From Dipteris shenzhenensis (taxonomy: Eukaryota; Polypodiophyta; Polypodiopsida; Gleicheniales), in the NCBI GenBank assembly GCA_047967505.1, contig CM106538.1: a stretch of DNA of 64,000 nucleotides; one strand, given 5' to 3'. Below the pieces are notes generated by a model, which saw only the letters and a program-made list of their open reading frames with translations, made no database searches and was not told the origin of the DNA. A program made the translations under genes and the position numbers. Each line of letters begins with the position of its first letter. The stretch's first letter is position 1. Below, piece after piece: positions 1 through 11,614 of the stretch.

Positions 1-1039
1 CTTGAAAAAACCAGCCATACAAATCAGTCAGTGGATTGTGGTTCGTGGAAGAAATGCTAGAAAAAAGAATTGGTTGTCAACCAGCCTGTTTTCAGAGGCT
101 CACTGCCTAGGGGAATCTCTGAAACATGGGCTAGCAACCAAGGTGGAGGACTATACATTCATAGAATTCCTCGCTCCGTGAATACCTACAAGACGGTTGC
201 AGGCCAAACCTTACAGAAACACACCCATCTTTTGCCAGTAATCTGAGATCCTGATGTCCATGCTCCCATATGGCACACTGGGTGTGTATGATGTCTTGAC
301 AGAGGGCACCTCTTCGGGGGGAGGGCCTTGAGAGCCTCCTAGAGCTCCTCATCAGTGAAAGGGGCCTCCACTTGTCTACTCATGCTCGGGAGACCACTGT
401 CAGGATATGGGCCCAAAATTGCATGCCGGGTTGAAAGGACCTGAGGGGACTGCTCGTCAGATTGAAACAACTGCTGATAGAAGACAGTGGTCATCTCTAA
501 GATCTCTTGCGGGCTTGAATGCATGTGTCCTTTTGCTTCCCACAACTGCTAAAGATGTGTCCCTGCTGAGTTGAGGGTTACTGGTCTTAAAAATTTTATA
601 GTAATCATGTCTTCGTGCTGCATTCACTGTGCCCTGAAGGAGTGGTAAGAGAACTCGGCCCTGTGGATCTCCTTGGCCTGAAGGTCTAGCCGACTACCGA
701 AATTCTCGTGGCTACCCGATCCCCCACGTAGGATTTGTGGAGCTGCTCTAGCAGACCATCATGTTGCTGTTGACCAAAGGAGTAGCATAGATTTTGAGAA
801 TTCTAGAGAACTTCACCTCTCTTCAGGAGTCTCAACCACTGATCTTGGAGATGAGCTGCTCCCAAGTACTCCGCTTGGTAGAGGGTATCACCGAGAAGGA
901 GGCTCCACCTTGCTTATCCTCAAGCTCTAGATTGTTGAAGTCCTACATTAGAAAGACTCTTTGTAAGCCGCCTTCAGAAAGAGGGGTGCCATTTCTACAA
1001 GAAGGGCCGTAAATACTCAGGATCCTGGAGTCTCCCATT
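1..1039 (-). mobile_element. LINE-A, 3' half (L1-like, internally deleted)
   Basis: Read on the minus strand, this is a decayed L1-type LINE. The segment at 545-339 matches the stretch just before the reverse transcriptase (FYQQLF, then PFTDEEL and ALPP). It jumps directly to the C-terminal end (QDIIHTQCAIWEH, ending LHLGC) at 300-131, so most of the RT is deleted. The remainder to position 1 resembles the 3' UTR of LINE-C near 48,020 (GAGATTCCC, then TAGGCAGTGAG). It is interrupted at 1,039 by Copia-1 and resumes at 7,354. Many stops and frame changes make it non-functional. Confidence 0.75.
1035..1039. repeat. Target-site duplication of Copia-1 (left copy)
   Basis: CCATT directly precedes the 5' LTR and the same five bases directly follow the 3' LTR at 7,354-7,358. 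Removing the element restores a continuous LINE-A reading (CCATTGG), so both element ends are certain. Confidence 0.95.
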
Positions 1040-1241
1040 TGTTGGGGTAAAGGCACATTGCCAACCCTTCATTAAAAGATAGGACACCTATGACTGTCGT
1101 AAGACAGTCATAGGGTAAACCTAATCCTAATAAAACACAACTGAGTTTGTGGTGTGGCTCATCATTTTTCACACCCGCACTTGAGTGTCTCTCTCTCTCA
1201 CTCTCACTCTCTTGCTCTTCTTCCCCCTTCACTCCCTTTCA
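1040..1241 (+). repeat. Copia-1 5' LTR
   Basis: Starts TGTTGGGG and ends CCCTTTCA, 202 bp. It carries AATAAA within CCTAATAAAACAC, a pyrimidine-rich (CT) tail and a near-perfect 28-bp dyad at 1,087-1,114. It differs from the 3' LTR at only two sites. Confidence 0.95.
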
Positions 1242-1243
1242 AC

Positions 1244-1257
1244 TGGTATCAGAGCCA
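1244..1257 (+). other. Primer-binding site (tRNA-iMet)
   Basis: TGGTATCAGAGCCA two bases after the 5' LTR is the usual complement of plant initiator tRNA-Met. The same site occurs in Copia-2, Copia-3, both gag-only elements and the gypsy element. Confidence 0.9.
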
Positions 1258-1289
1258 TTCCCCTCCACTCCCTAGCCTACCCAACCCTC

Positions 1290-1355
1290 TGCCGTACGGA
1301 CGTACGTCGAGCTCCGTACGGCCGTACGTCATCCGTACAGTCGTACGGAACGCCG
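1290..1355 (+). repeat. GTACGG/CGTACG repeat cluster in Copia-1 leader
   Basis: A dense set of GTACGG, CGTACG and GTACAG words shortly after the primer-binding site. More GTACAG/AAGTAC words lie at 1,735-1,765, 1,866-1,882 and 2,630-2,650. The leader 1,258-2,942 has no convincing ORF. The same words occur in the leaders of Copia-2, Copia-3 and Copia-G. Confidence 0.85.
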
Positions 1356-2942
1356 ACATTGCACGGGCGGCGGCGCATTGGCGAAGGCGGGCTGCAGGGC
1401 GACAGCGTGGGCGCGGGCGCGGGCTGTGGCGTGGGCACGGGCGGCGACGCGGGTCGCGGGCCTCTTTGCATAGCAGCTGCTAGCTGCAGCTCGAGGCGCC
1501 GCATCAAGCAAGCAGCCAGCAGTTGCTACTAGCTGCTAAGCCTCTCGAGGCGTCGCGCAGCCTACTCCGAGGGCAGCCGTACGGACTGCCGTACAGCTGT
1601 ACGGACGAAGCCGCCACACTTGCAGGGAGTTACATCAGAGCTGTTTTTCGTTTTTTGTGCAGCCGGGAGGTACATTTTTTGTTTTTCGGGATCTGTGTCT
1701 GAAGAAGTTTGTTCTCCTTGGATCTGGCTGTTGCACAAGTACAGCAAGTACGAAAGTACAAAAGTTACATTCTTGTTTGGGGAAGAAAGAGAGGTGAAAC
1801 AGCATTCTGCTCTTCATTCCTCTTGCTTAAGGATCATTTTTCAGTTCACAGAACTGTGTTATCTTGAAAAGTACAGCAAGTACTTTCATTCATCTCATGC
1901 TTGAGGTGAAGAGAACCACAGTGTGTGGTTGATTGCACAGCTATTTTGTTCTGGGAAGGTAATGCCTTGATTTTGCAAGAGGACATATGCTTTTACTGGG
2001 TTTGAATCTCAGTTTACAGGTGAGCAGATCATAGGGCTTTTGCCCGGAAGGTGATGCATTGTATGCCTTGAGGCAGTGTGGTGCCAGAGAGCACACATTT
2101 GTCTTGATTTCCGCAGTGTCGAGGTGACATTTTCTTGCAGGTCACATTTCTTGTGCCACACTCAGAGAACCTCAGTTGAGCCACGCTTGGCCAGGGCGCA
2201 TCGAGTTTACTCGGTCCCTAACTGTCCATCGTTGACAGTGCTCAAAAGGTTCCTCATTGAGTGTTTGTACGTTGGGATCTGTGTATGTCATTTCTACACA
2301 GGGTAGTATATGCATTACACTGGTGGATGTTTTTGTCAGAGAGATTTTCATATTGCATGCTACCTCAGTGTTGAGGTGTTCTCCACTTGATTCAGGTGTC
2401 AGATCAAGGGGCTTTTGCCCAGACTTTGTTTGACAGTACTTGGGTTACCGACAGAGATCTTCAGATGCATTTTCTCCCCTTGGTATAAGGGTGATTGCTT
2501 GGGATTTATCCCATTTACTGTTGCAGGTTTTGTGACAGGCTGAAGTGTCATTTTTTTTTGGGTGTTTGCCAAGTGGTTTCTGCAATTTAACTCAGTGCAA
2601 TACCTCATCTGAGGTGGGAGAAGTGATCAGTACAGTCAGTACAGCAGTGTTTACAGCAGTGTTTGTGGTTTGTCAGATGATTATGCACTGTTAAGCACTT
2701 GTTGAGCAGCTGCAGCAGTCTGAAATTATTGTTTTTTTTATGCCTCTTTGAGCACAGTACAGTGTGTCAGAAGGTACAGTATTTGCAGGGTCATTTACTG
2801 TTTTGCTGCAGATTTTCCTGACAGTAAAAACAGCACCATTGAGAGTGCTTCTGGCTCTTGAATAGAGCAGGTTTTTCTGAGAAATCAGAATTTTTATTCA
2901 GTCTTTTTACTTCCAGGGAGTCAGGTACTTTCCTCATCTGAT

Positions 2943-5900
2943 ATGGCATCAGGGGGAGGTGATTCTTCAATTCTGAACATAAAGAAACTGGAAGGAGCAC
3001 ACAACTATGCATTATGGGCAGAACAGTGCTTGAATGTACTTCTGTTAAAGAAGATTGCTAAGCCCATAAGGGTGAAGGGTGTCAAGCCATCTGACATGGC
3101 AGCTGATGACTGGGAAGAGCTTGATTTGTCTGCGAGGGCAGCTATCATGCTCACTATTTCAGACACTCTTGTGTTCAATCTACAGGCTGAAAAGACCTCT
3201 TATGGTCTATGGCAAAGACTAGAAGAATTGTATGCCCAAAAGAGCTCAGCCAGTAAGGTTTATTGGCTGAAGAAGCTGGTCGATCTTCGCATGAAGGAAG
3301 GTACAGCTATGACCTCACACTTGAGTGAGTTCAATGCCATCTTTACACAGCTGATTGCACAGGGGTTGAACCTTGATGAGGAGTTCAAGGCTACTTTCTT
3401 GCTGTGTACCCTCCCCGAGAGTTGGGACACTTTCAAGACCACCCTGTCAAACTCGAATGTCACTCTTATTTATGCTGATGTAGAGAGCTCTCTCCTTATG
3501 GAGGAGATGAGCAGGAAGAATAATGCGGGCAGCAAGTCTTCAAATGCTTTGCAGGTACAGGATAGAGGCAGGACTCAGCAGAAGGGGAGATCTGCTAGTA
3601 AGTCCAAATCCCGCAGTCAATCCTGTGGCAAAAAGGATATTGAATGCTTTTATTGTGGCAAGAAGGGACATGTGAAGTCTAAGTGCTTCAAGTTCATACG
3701 GGATCAGAAAGCCAAGAAGGCTGAAACAAAGGATACAGGAAATGCAAGCAAAGGCAAAGGCAAGGCCAAGGCAGATGACTTGGATGCAGTGAATGTTGTA
3801 GCAGAGGACAGTGACAGTGACATACATGATGTTTTATGCTCTTCTGCTGTAATAGCACATGCTTTGGTTATTGATGGCCATGACATGCACACGTGGCTCT
3901 TGGATTCAGGTGCCTCTTTTCATGTTACTCCTCATAGGGAGTGGTTTACTTCCTACACAGGTACTCATGGAGTTGTTCATCTTGGGAACAACTATGCATG
4001 TCAGATTGCAGGGATTGGCAGTATACAGATAGTATTTCCTGATGGACGGTCATTTATGCTTGATGGTGTTCGCCATGTGCCGCAAATCAAGAAAAATCTG
4101 ATTAGCACTGGCTTATTGGATGACAGTGGTTACCACACCACATTTGGGGATTCCAAATGGGTGATTACTGATGGCCAGACTGTAGTGGCTGAGGGTTTTA
4201 AGAGTGATACCTTGTACCCTCTTTATGTTTCCAGTGTGGGTAATCATGTTGTTGCCATAACCGAGCTGCCAAAGGTTTCATTGTGGCATAGCCGGTTGGG
4301 ACACATGTCTGTTAAAGGAATGCAAGAACTGTCACGTTTGGGTTATCTGCCGCCTCTTTCTTTTTCAGATTTGCCTACTTGTGATCATTGTATATTTGGC
4401 AAGCACTCTGTCACTCCTCATAAGAGGAGAACTCCCCAGAATAGAGCACCACTTGATCTAGTGCACACTGATTTGTGTGAGATGCCACAGTTATCACTAG
4501 GGGGTGCAAAATATTTTATTACTTTCATTGATGATGCCACACGTAAGGTGTGGGTCTATTTCTTGAAGCATAAGGGAGATGCCTTAGATGCTTTCAAGAA
4601 GTTTGTTGCTCAGGTTGAGAATCGGACAGGTCGCAGGCTGAAATGCCTGAGGTCCGATAATGGGGGTGAGTATGTGTCACATGCTTTTGTGCAGTTTTGC
4701 CAAGCTAAGGGCATCAAACAGGAACTCACAGCCCCTCATAATGCATCTCAAAATGGTGCAAGTGAGCGTATGAATCGAACCATTTAGGAGAAGGTTCGAT
4801 GTATGTTGTCTTATGCTGCATTACCCCATGGCTTTTGGGCAGAAGCCGTGCAAACAGCAGTTCACATTATTAACAGGTCGCCAAACAAGGCTTTGGAGTT
4901 GAAAGTGCCAGAAGAGGTGTGGTCTGGCAAGCCACCTTCATATAAGCACTTACGTGTATTTGGCTGCGAGTGCTTTGCTCATGTACGCAAAGAACTACGC
5001 ACCAAACTGGATCCAAAGTCTATCAGATGCATCTTTATGGGTTATGGTGACGAAGGTGAAATGGGGTACAGGTTATGGGATCCCGTTAAACGGAAGATTA
5101 TACGCAGCAATGATGTCATCTTTAAGGAGGATAGTGTACACAAGGAACCCGTGCAACCTGTGGAATACAGGAGGGTTATTTATGATGATGTTGGACAGCA
5201 ACGAATGCCCATTTATATGCAGCAGCAGCCTGCTGCAGATAACCCTGTTCAAGAGGGTATACAGGCTGAAAATCAGCCAGATAATTTTGCCAATGATGCA
5301 CCACTGGATATGCCAGCAGATGGAGCTTTAGCACAGCCAGATATGGTGGTACAGCCACCTGTCATGCATGAAGAACAGGCTGGACAGCAGCCTAATCCGG
5401 AACATTTTGTTAGGAGGAGCTCCCGTGTACAACGGCCTCCTGCCAGGTTTGTTCCAGGAGCCAATAATGTGGCTGATTTTATCATGCTGACAGATTGTGG
5501 TGAGCCTTCCAGCTTCAAGGAAGCTATGGGAAGAACAGAGAAAAAGAAGTGGGAGAAAGCCATGCAATCAGAAATGGACTCCCTACTTCAGAATGATACA
5601 TGGGACTTGGTGCAGTTACCTGCAGGCAGAAAAGTTTTGCCATGCAAGTGGGTTTACAAAGTCAAAGTGGATTCAAATGCTTTACCGAGGTATAAGGCCA
5701 GATTGGTTGCCAAGGGATTTAAGCAGGAGAAGGGCATTGACTTTGATGAGATCTTTTCCCCTGTAGTCAAGATGACTACTTTGACAGCAGTGTTGGCTCT
5801 TGTTGCTCATGATGACATGGATTTATGTCAGATGGATGTGAAGACAGCCTTTCTTCACGGAGATCTCCATGATGAGATCTATATGAGTCAGCCAGAGGGA

Positions 5901-7052
5901 TATGCTGTTAAAGGGAAAGAGCAGCTTGTGTGTAAGCTCAAGAGGAGCTTGTATGGACTCAAGCAGGCGCCAAGGGAATGGTACAAGAAGTTTGATGCCT
6001 TCATGCAGTCCCAAGGGTATCATCGGTGTGAGACCGATCATTGCTTGTACACCAAACGGGCAAAGGATGGCAGTTTGATGCTACTCATTCTATATGTGGA
6101 TGACATGCTTATTGCCAGTAAATCTCAGCATGAGATTAGTGCTTTGAAGAAACAACTGCATAAGTCTTTTGATATGAAAGACTTGGGTGATGCAAATCAT
6201 ATTCTTGGCATGCGGATTACTCGTGACAGGTCCAAGGGACTTTTGTTTCTGTCACAAAAGGAGTACATTGACAAAGTACTGCAGAGGTTTAAAATGGAGG
6301 GGGGGAAGTCTATTAGTACCCCGTTGCCTCCACATTTAAAACTCAGCAGTAAGGACAGCCCCAGATCAGATGATGATAAGGCTGAAATGGCCAAGGTTCC
6401 GTATGCATCTGCAGTTGGATCTTTGATGTATGCCATGGTTGCCACTCGTCCGGATATTGCTTTTGCGGTGGGAGTCATCAGCAGGTATATGGCAAATCCA
6501 GGCAAGCGGCGCTGGGAAGCAGTGAAAGGTGTCTTGAGGTATCTCAAGGGTACCAAAGACTTGTGCATATGCTATGGTAGGCAGGATGCATTGGTGCATG
6601 GTTTTACAGATTCAGACTATGCAGGAAATGCAGATAACCGGAAGTCTACTACCGGTTATATTTTCACATTTGCAGGAGGTGCTATATCATGGGTGTCTCG
6701 GTTGCAGAAATGCGTTGCACTGTCAACCACAGAAGCTGAATATGTTGCAGCCACAGAGGCCTTCAAGGAAGCAATATGGCTTACTCGGCTGGTGGGAGAT
6801 TTGGGCATTACAGGAGATATGCCAGTTTTGCATTGTGATAGTCAGAGTGCTATCATGTTGGCAAAGAATCCGGTCTTTCATCAAAAGACCAAGCACATAG
6901 AAGTGAAATATCATTTCATCAGGGAGGTACTGGAAGACAAGCGACTTGAGCTTGTGAAAGTGCATACTGATGATAATCCTACAGATTTGCTCACTAAGAG
7001 CTTGCCTACAGAGCGGTTTGCACATTGCCGCCACATCATGGGATTAGGATGA
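2943..7052 (+). pseudogene. Copia-1 gag-pol polyprotein with one nonsense codon
   Basis: One 1,370-codon frame beginning MASGGGD. In order: UBN2-type gag (about residues 60-190), CCHC knuckle CFYCGKKGHVKSKC (235-248), protease LLDSGAS (Asp321), the integrase zinc-binding part (WHSRLGH near 447), integrase core (VHTDLC, RSDNGGEY, NGASERM), RT with LYGLKQAP and YVDD (1051-1054), and RNase H to the end (DSQSAI, KHIEVKYH). Codon 615 is TAG where Copia-2 has CAG, so translation would stop inside integrase and no RT would be made. Everything else is open, which fits a recent single hit. Gag codons 1-614 alone could still be expressed. Confidence 0.95.
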
Positions 7053-7139
7053 GACCATTCTTATTTTATGGTCTTGTATACAGTAACTGTATATTGCTGT
7101 AATTTTTATTCTTTTCTCCCCTTTAGGCACATTGGCCTT

Positions 7140-7151
7140 TAGGTGGGAGGT
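7140..7151 (+). other. Copia-1 polypurine tract
   Basis: TAGGTGGGAGGT directly abuts the 3' LTR, the expected site of plus-strand priming. Copia-2 has the same tract at 27,911-27,922. Confidence 0.8.
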
Positions 7152-7353
7152 TGTTGGGGTAAAGGCACATTGCCAACCCTTCATTAAAAGATAGGACACC
7201 TATGACTGTCTTAAGATAGTCATAGGGTAAACCTAATCCTAATAAAACACAACTGAGTTTGTGGTGTGGCTCATCATTTTTCACACCCGCACTTGAGTGT
7301 CTCTCTCTCTCACTCTCACTCTCTTGCTCTTCTTCCCCCTTCACTCCCTTTCA
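7152..7353 (+). repeat. Copia-1 3' LTR
   Basis: 202 bp, starting TGTTGGGG and ending CCCTTTCA, followed by target duplication CCATT. Two substitutions relative to the 5' LTR. Confidence 0.95.
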
Positions 7354-8470
7354 CCATTGGTAGGCGAATCCAGACTACACGCCCTCCAATAAGCTCTCCG
7401 TGATCAAACTCATTCGGGGCCAGAGATTGGGATACTGAAATGCAAACCCCTCCGCTCATGAGTCGTACCCATTGCTGGGGACCGCAACTCAGCACCTTTC
7501 ATTGGGAGGACTAGGTGGTGTTGTCTGATGTCTGGTGCTGAAAACATGTGCTCCTGAATCAAGAGGATATCTAGCAACTGTCCCACCATAGCCCTCTGCA
7601 ACTCCTGACAAAGTATCAACTGCTATGGTTGCTGCCATGCGTGATCATGAAGTTTGTGCAGGTTCGAACTCACCATGGTCCAGCTCATGGGGGAGGGGGC
7701 TTGGACAAACATGGCCTTCCTATGCGCGGAAGCCTGTGTAACAACTTTGGCCTTCTGAGTTTTTGGAGGAGGGTTGGATGATGAGAAGTCCATGTTCGTG
7801 CGGCCGGGCATGAAGGCATGACTGGCTCAAATTCCTACCTTTAGTGGGCATTGCATTAGGATTGGAGGCCGGAGAGATGGAGAAGGAAGAAAAAGGAGAG
7901 GTGGAAAGGTGAAGAAGAGGGGAGACTGTTGGTTACACCCACACTGCCAAAAGCAAGTAGAAGTCAGGCAAACAGAAAGATGAGGGCATAGGACCGATGC
8001 CTCCTAAGCCTTGCTGCTGAAGGCCTGCAGCACAAAGGGCAGGCTGGAGAAAGAGACAAAACAGCAGCTCCAGGAGCAGCTGGGGGCCCAAAACAGAGGG
8101 AAAAAGGCCCTCAGGTGGTTCAAACCAGGTCCGGGAAGTAGGGGCAAGAGAGGCAGCGGGGGGAAGACAGAAGGGGGCGGAGGCCACAAGCCGGTCAGCG
8201 GTGAGGAAGGAAGGCAGGGGGAGGTGCTGCAAAAAAGGAGGCTGGGGGGAAGGCGTGATGGGGGAGGCGGAAGGGGCAGAGGCAGGGTGGGCAGAGAGGA
8301 AAACAGTTTTTTGGGGGGGGGGGGGGGGGGGCAGCACGAAAGGCAACGAGGGGCACTGATGGAGGTGGAGGGAAGGCATGAGGGGGCTGGGCGGGGGGCT
8401 GTCGGGGGAGAGGCTAGGGAGCAGCAGAGCGTGGCGCATTTGATGCCAAAAAACTTTTTAGGAACAGAGA
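7354..8470 (-). mobile_element. LINE-A, 5' half (ORF1 tail and endonuclease start)
   Basis: Continues LINE-A across the Copia-1 insertion. On the minus strand 8,439-7,933 encodes a proline-rich stretch like the ORF1 tail of LINE-E. Next, 7,811-7,623 resembles the LINE-E ORF1 end. Then 7,619-7,410 resembles the start of an L1 apurinic endonuclease (LLIQEH, with the conserved acidic residue). The frame then runs toward the Copia-1 site. Frames are broken. A run of about 19 G lies at 8,313-8,331 on the plus strand. Confidence 0.65.
8313..8331 (+). repeat. Poly-G run
   Basis: About 19 consecutive G after TTTTTT, in the proline-rich (CCN) coding part of LINE-A. Its length may be unreliable in the assembly. 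Confidence 0.8.
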
Positions 8471-8529
8471 CCTGACTTATCCAACGGATATTGCAATTGC
8501 CTTGCTTGCTTTCCATGAAAAACACAGAT

Positions 8530-8940
8530 TTTTAGTGACTGCCGATTGTATGTAGGCTTTCTACAATTCCTCTTCTCTGTATCTCACATAACATATCCAT
8601 GTGCAGATGCCACAACTTGGTGGATTTGGTGTTGGTTTGAGCAGTCGAAGCCGATTCTTCTTGTGCAACACTTTCTTGTTCTTCTCTAAGGTGCCTACAC
8701 CTGATGACCAAACTCTACCTTCATTTTTTACCTTGTAGAAAGAAGATTTCTATACAGTTTAGGAACAAAAAGAACTTCATATAATACTTTAGTCTTACCT
8801 GCGCTATGATGAAAGTACATCGCCTTAAACCTTTATTGGACTGGTATTGTTTTGTTCCCGGATCCACTGACATGGTGTCTTCTACCTTAGCAGTCTCTCC
8901 ATGACAGCCCTCCACCCTTCAATCTCAGTGGGAGATTAGC
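8530..8940 (-). pseudogene. Copia pol remnant (protease end to integrase zinc region)
   Basis: The minus strand encodes pieces in the order expected of Ty1/copia. First comes GETAKVEDTMSV near 8,900. Then VLYEVLFVPKLYRNLLS, the conserved stretch after the protease, near 8,790. Then KLWHLHMDM, the start of the integrase zinc region, near 8,620. Stops and frame changes interrupt it. It is not the same family as Copia-1. No matching LTR was found on its left. Confidence 0.6.
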
Positions 8941-9390
8941 TAGATTCAGTAGGACTAAGCAGTGTATGGAGCAAAGCCTTGAAGCATCCCATCAAACCAG
9001 GTGCTATGCTAGCCACGATGCAGTCAGAGGTGCTTCTCACGTGCGTCTTAGAGCACTAGGAAGCCTATGCCGCGGAAGAGTGTCTGGATTGAGAGGTAAG
9101 AGAAGATGAACCTGCAATTAGAGAACAGGACTGAGAAGCTGAAGAAGAGCGGGATCAAGCATTGATCTTGTCTTTTAGGAGCGCTTGATTGACCAAATCC
9201 ACTCCCATCAAAGTCCTCAATCGTAGGGAAGCTCAATTTAGACAGGCAGAGGACAACATAAAGTACATTCTCACTTCCATGCACTTGATAAGAGAAGCCA
9301 TTACTTGGACGTAGATATCTAATGATATGTCTGAAGCTTCAGGCCAAAGACGTGCGGCACAGGTTTTGAGCTTGCTCATAATTTTGAGCT

Positions 9391-9576
9391 ATGAGCACGG
9401 GTCGCCGACCTAAAGCTTCATTCAACAAGAAGTATCAAGAGTCATCAGGCTGGGGGGTTTCAAAGATCTGCATCACTTCAATTAGCAAGCTAGAGAGGCA
9501 CAATAAGGAGTATCTCTGCTATTATTGCCATGAGACATGCCATGATAAGAAGCACTGTCCCCATTTGCATTCCTAG
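9391..9576 (+). pseudogene. Gag zinc-knuckle fragment (probably Ty3/gypsy)
   Basis: A 61-codon stretch ending in CYYCHETCHDKKHC, a CX2CX4HX4C knuckle preceded by a basic ISKLERHNKEYL segment of the kind seen before the knuckle in gypsy gag. The following 500 bp are in decayed frames and I could not identify a protease. It lies in the opposite orientation to the Copia remnant on its left. Confidence 0.45.
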
Positions 9577-10131
9577 CTAGTGCCAGTTCTACCGCAGCCC
9601 CAAGAGCAGTCTTACTACCCTCATAGGTGGTAGAACAATAGTATTCTTAGTGCTCAGTCTCACCGGTTTCCGAAACTCAATAGATGAGAGAACCCTCCAG
9701 GTTAACTAGTCAAAGAGGTTCTTGTGTTGCGGACAAGTAGCAGGATGCAAGGTTACTATTCTTTTTGAGATGGTGGCAGTTTGGAGGATTTGCTAGACAA
9801 CCATGTGGTTGTCAAGCTCAATCTGCCCCTTGGAGCAGTTAGTCAAGGTGCTAAAGCTTCACAGTGCGTTTGACTATGCTTAGCAACGAGTGAGCATTAG
9901 AGCAGTAGCACAGGATATGGAGCTCTGCATCAGAAAAGCGGACCTTCATTATCACCCAGTTAGCCCCAGCAAACATTTTCTTAGGTGCACCATGGCTTGC
10001 GAATTAAGAGAGTTGTACCACTCCCCTCCCTTTGTGGTCGTGTGCTTGGTGGCACCACTGTCCACATACCATACATCCTTTGTCACGGAGAAGATGATGA
10101 CGTTGCAGGGCGGGCTAGGACAGGACTGACC

Positions 10132-10411
10132 TGCTTTGATATCATTTTAGAAACATGGTGTGAGGGAGAGAGAGAGAGGCTAGGGAGTGAATAAGTGATA
10201 CTCAAATGAAGACATGATGAAGGCTTTCATTGATTCATCAAGTATGACAAGACAAGTGAAGTACAAGCCTTATATAGGCTACTCACTCACACACTAGCAC
10301 CTAGTGTGTATGGGATAAGTCCCATGATGACACGTGGCACTCACATATGACTCACACACATAGACTAGTACTAGATCACCTAGTACTACACACCAACACT
10401 TCACACCAACA
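10132..10411 (-). repeat. Orphan LTR with degenerate primer-binding site
   Basis: On the minus strand it starts TGTTGGTGTG near 10,411, has a TATA box (CCTATATAAGGC, about 10,270) and ends near 10,145. TGATATCAAAGC follows, two G-to-A changes from the usual TGGTATCAGAGC. This is what a 5' LTR plus primer-binding site would look like, with the internal region to the left. I could not identify a gag belonging to it. Confidence 0.55.
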
Positions 10412-10855
10412 CACTCTTTGACTATGATATCTCCAATACTCTAGGGCCTCCAAGTGTCTCTGCAGCCCCTCCGCTGAGGATGAGATAAGGACTATGTCAT
10501 CAGCGTATAGCAATATCTGTATCATGAGATCAGCCAGTAGTGATCCTTTGTCTCCTAGGCGGTCTATGAAAGAGGTGATCTCATCAATGTACAGCCTGAA
10601 GAGAGTCGGTGAGAGGGGGCGACCCTGCTTCACTCCGATCGTACTCTTGACCCAATCCGATAGGCCACCTGGGGCACGAAATCTGCCTCTGAATGACTCA
10701 TATAGGCTCATCACCCCCCATATCAGTGCCTCTGGAATTTGCAGCTCCTGTAGCCTCCTGATCATGCGGGATCATGGGACAGTGTCAAAAGCCTTCCGAA
10801 AGTCTACAAGAAGACCATGGAGCATCTTTGTGCTTCTACAAGGCATGGGCTACAA
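10412..10855 (-). pseudogene. LINE-B reverse transcriptase fragment (YADD type)
   Basis: The minus strand encodes fingers and palm of a non-LTR reverse transcriptase: a decayed DFRKAFDTVP, then GVKQGRPLSPTLF, and LLYADDIVLIS with the catalytic YADD. The family differs from the FVDD-type L1 of LINE-C. The C-terminal piece at 20,100-20,400 is probably the same family. The frame breaks near 10,770. Confidence 0.75.
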
Positions 10856-11100
10856 GTATATACTACATTTTCATGGATTGAGGAATTTGTTGGTTCTATA
10901 ACCCACCATAGTGGTGGTTTGCACCTACTCTTGGGTTACCTTAGGCAGTGAGCTGAAACCCAGAGAAGAAGGCTGCTAGACAGATTGTTTTTCCCTTTGT
11001 TAGTGCCTTGCAAATAGCTGATTTTGTATCATGTTTTCAAGTTAATATAGAAGGTTCTCTTTTTTGGGGAAAAAAAATTTAAAAAATGAGCAAGTTCTTT
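10855..11100 (+). mobile_element. LINE 3' end with A-rich tail
   Basis: Closely resembles the 3' ends of LINE-C (47,960-48,184) and LINE-D (59,390-59,527): a TTGGTTCTATAACCC-like block, TTAGGCAGTGAG, then a TCAAGTTAATATAGAAGGTTC block and an A-rich tail at 11,071-11,088. Only the 3' UTR is present, so it is a severely 5'-truncated insertion. A further shred of the same family (TCATTCACACCCTC) lies near 11,285. Confidence 0.65.
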
Positions 11101-11525
11101 CAAATGCTGGTTTCTATGCATTTACCATATGATATTGTTACCTCATGACCTAGAAGGTCAGTTTTGTACATGTTAAAATTCTTATGGCATAGCCAGACTC
11201 ACTACATGGCAGATATGGTAATGTTCAGAGGCTGTAGATGGAACTTGGACCTTTGCCTCTTAATCTCTGTGTATTATCTTAACGGACATCATTCACACCC
11301 TCATGGCTAGGATTCACAGATCCTCTCATGCTTGGAGGGCATCTTTATGATGAGAGATTCTCTCTTTGAAAATAAAATAAAAGACTTGTGGTTTCAACAA
11401 TGTGGTAGTGATTGTTTTTTTTTTGGGAGGGGGGGGGTCGAAACCACAATGCTCCTTATTATTGTGTTTTAATCACTTTTTTGGCTATTTTTGTGTTGAT
11501 ATTTTTTTGCTTTTGGTTTGTGCAG

Positions 11526-11614
11526 AGCAACCACAACCTTTTGATTTCCTTGTGGATGGTGAATTGCTAAGAACATCTTTGGAACAGTTTTTGCTCAACC
11601 AGAAGATTTCTGCT
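11526..11614 (+). CDS. WDR12: WDR12 exon 1 of those visible (NLE domain)
   Basis: 89 nt between TTTGTGCAG and GTATGT. Encodes QPQPFDFLVDGELLRTSLEQ and FLLNQKISA, the second part of the NLE domain. It enters in phase 1 and ends in phase 0. The upstream exon is not recognisable in 1-11,525. Followed by a 198-bp intron. Confidence 0.9.

Larger units (their letters stand above)
1040..7353 (+). mobile_element. Copia-1, full-length Ty1/copia LTR retrotransposon
   Basis: A 6.3-kb element with 202-bp LTRs, a primer-binding site matching initiator tRNA-Met, a 1.7-kb untranslated leader, a single gag-pol frame, a polypurine tract and a 5-bp target duplication. The two LTRs differ at two positions, in the central palindrome, so insertion is recent. 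It lies inside LINE-A. Coding is spoiled by one nonsense codon (4,785). Copia-2 at 20,458-28,126 is a sister element. Its position upstream of WDR12 exon 1 suggests it lies in an earlier intron or the gene's upstream region. Confidence 0.96.

Noticed and set aside
10412-11100. Twin-priming inversion of one LINE (RT on minus joined to a plus-strand 3' end)
   Set aside because: The RT piece is YADD type and the 3' end belongs to the L1-like family of LINE-C/D, so they are two different elements.
1-11525. First WDR12 exon in this interval
   Set aside because: I searched for a stretch preceding the NLE sequence and found only LINE, Copia and LTR sequence.
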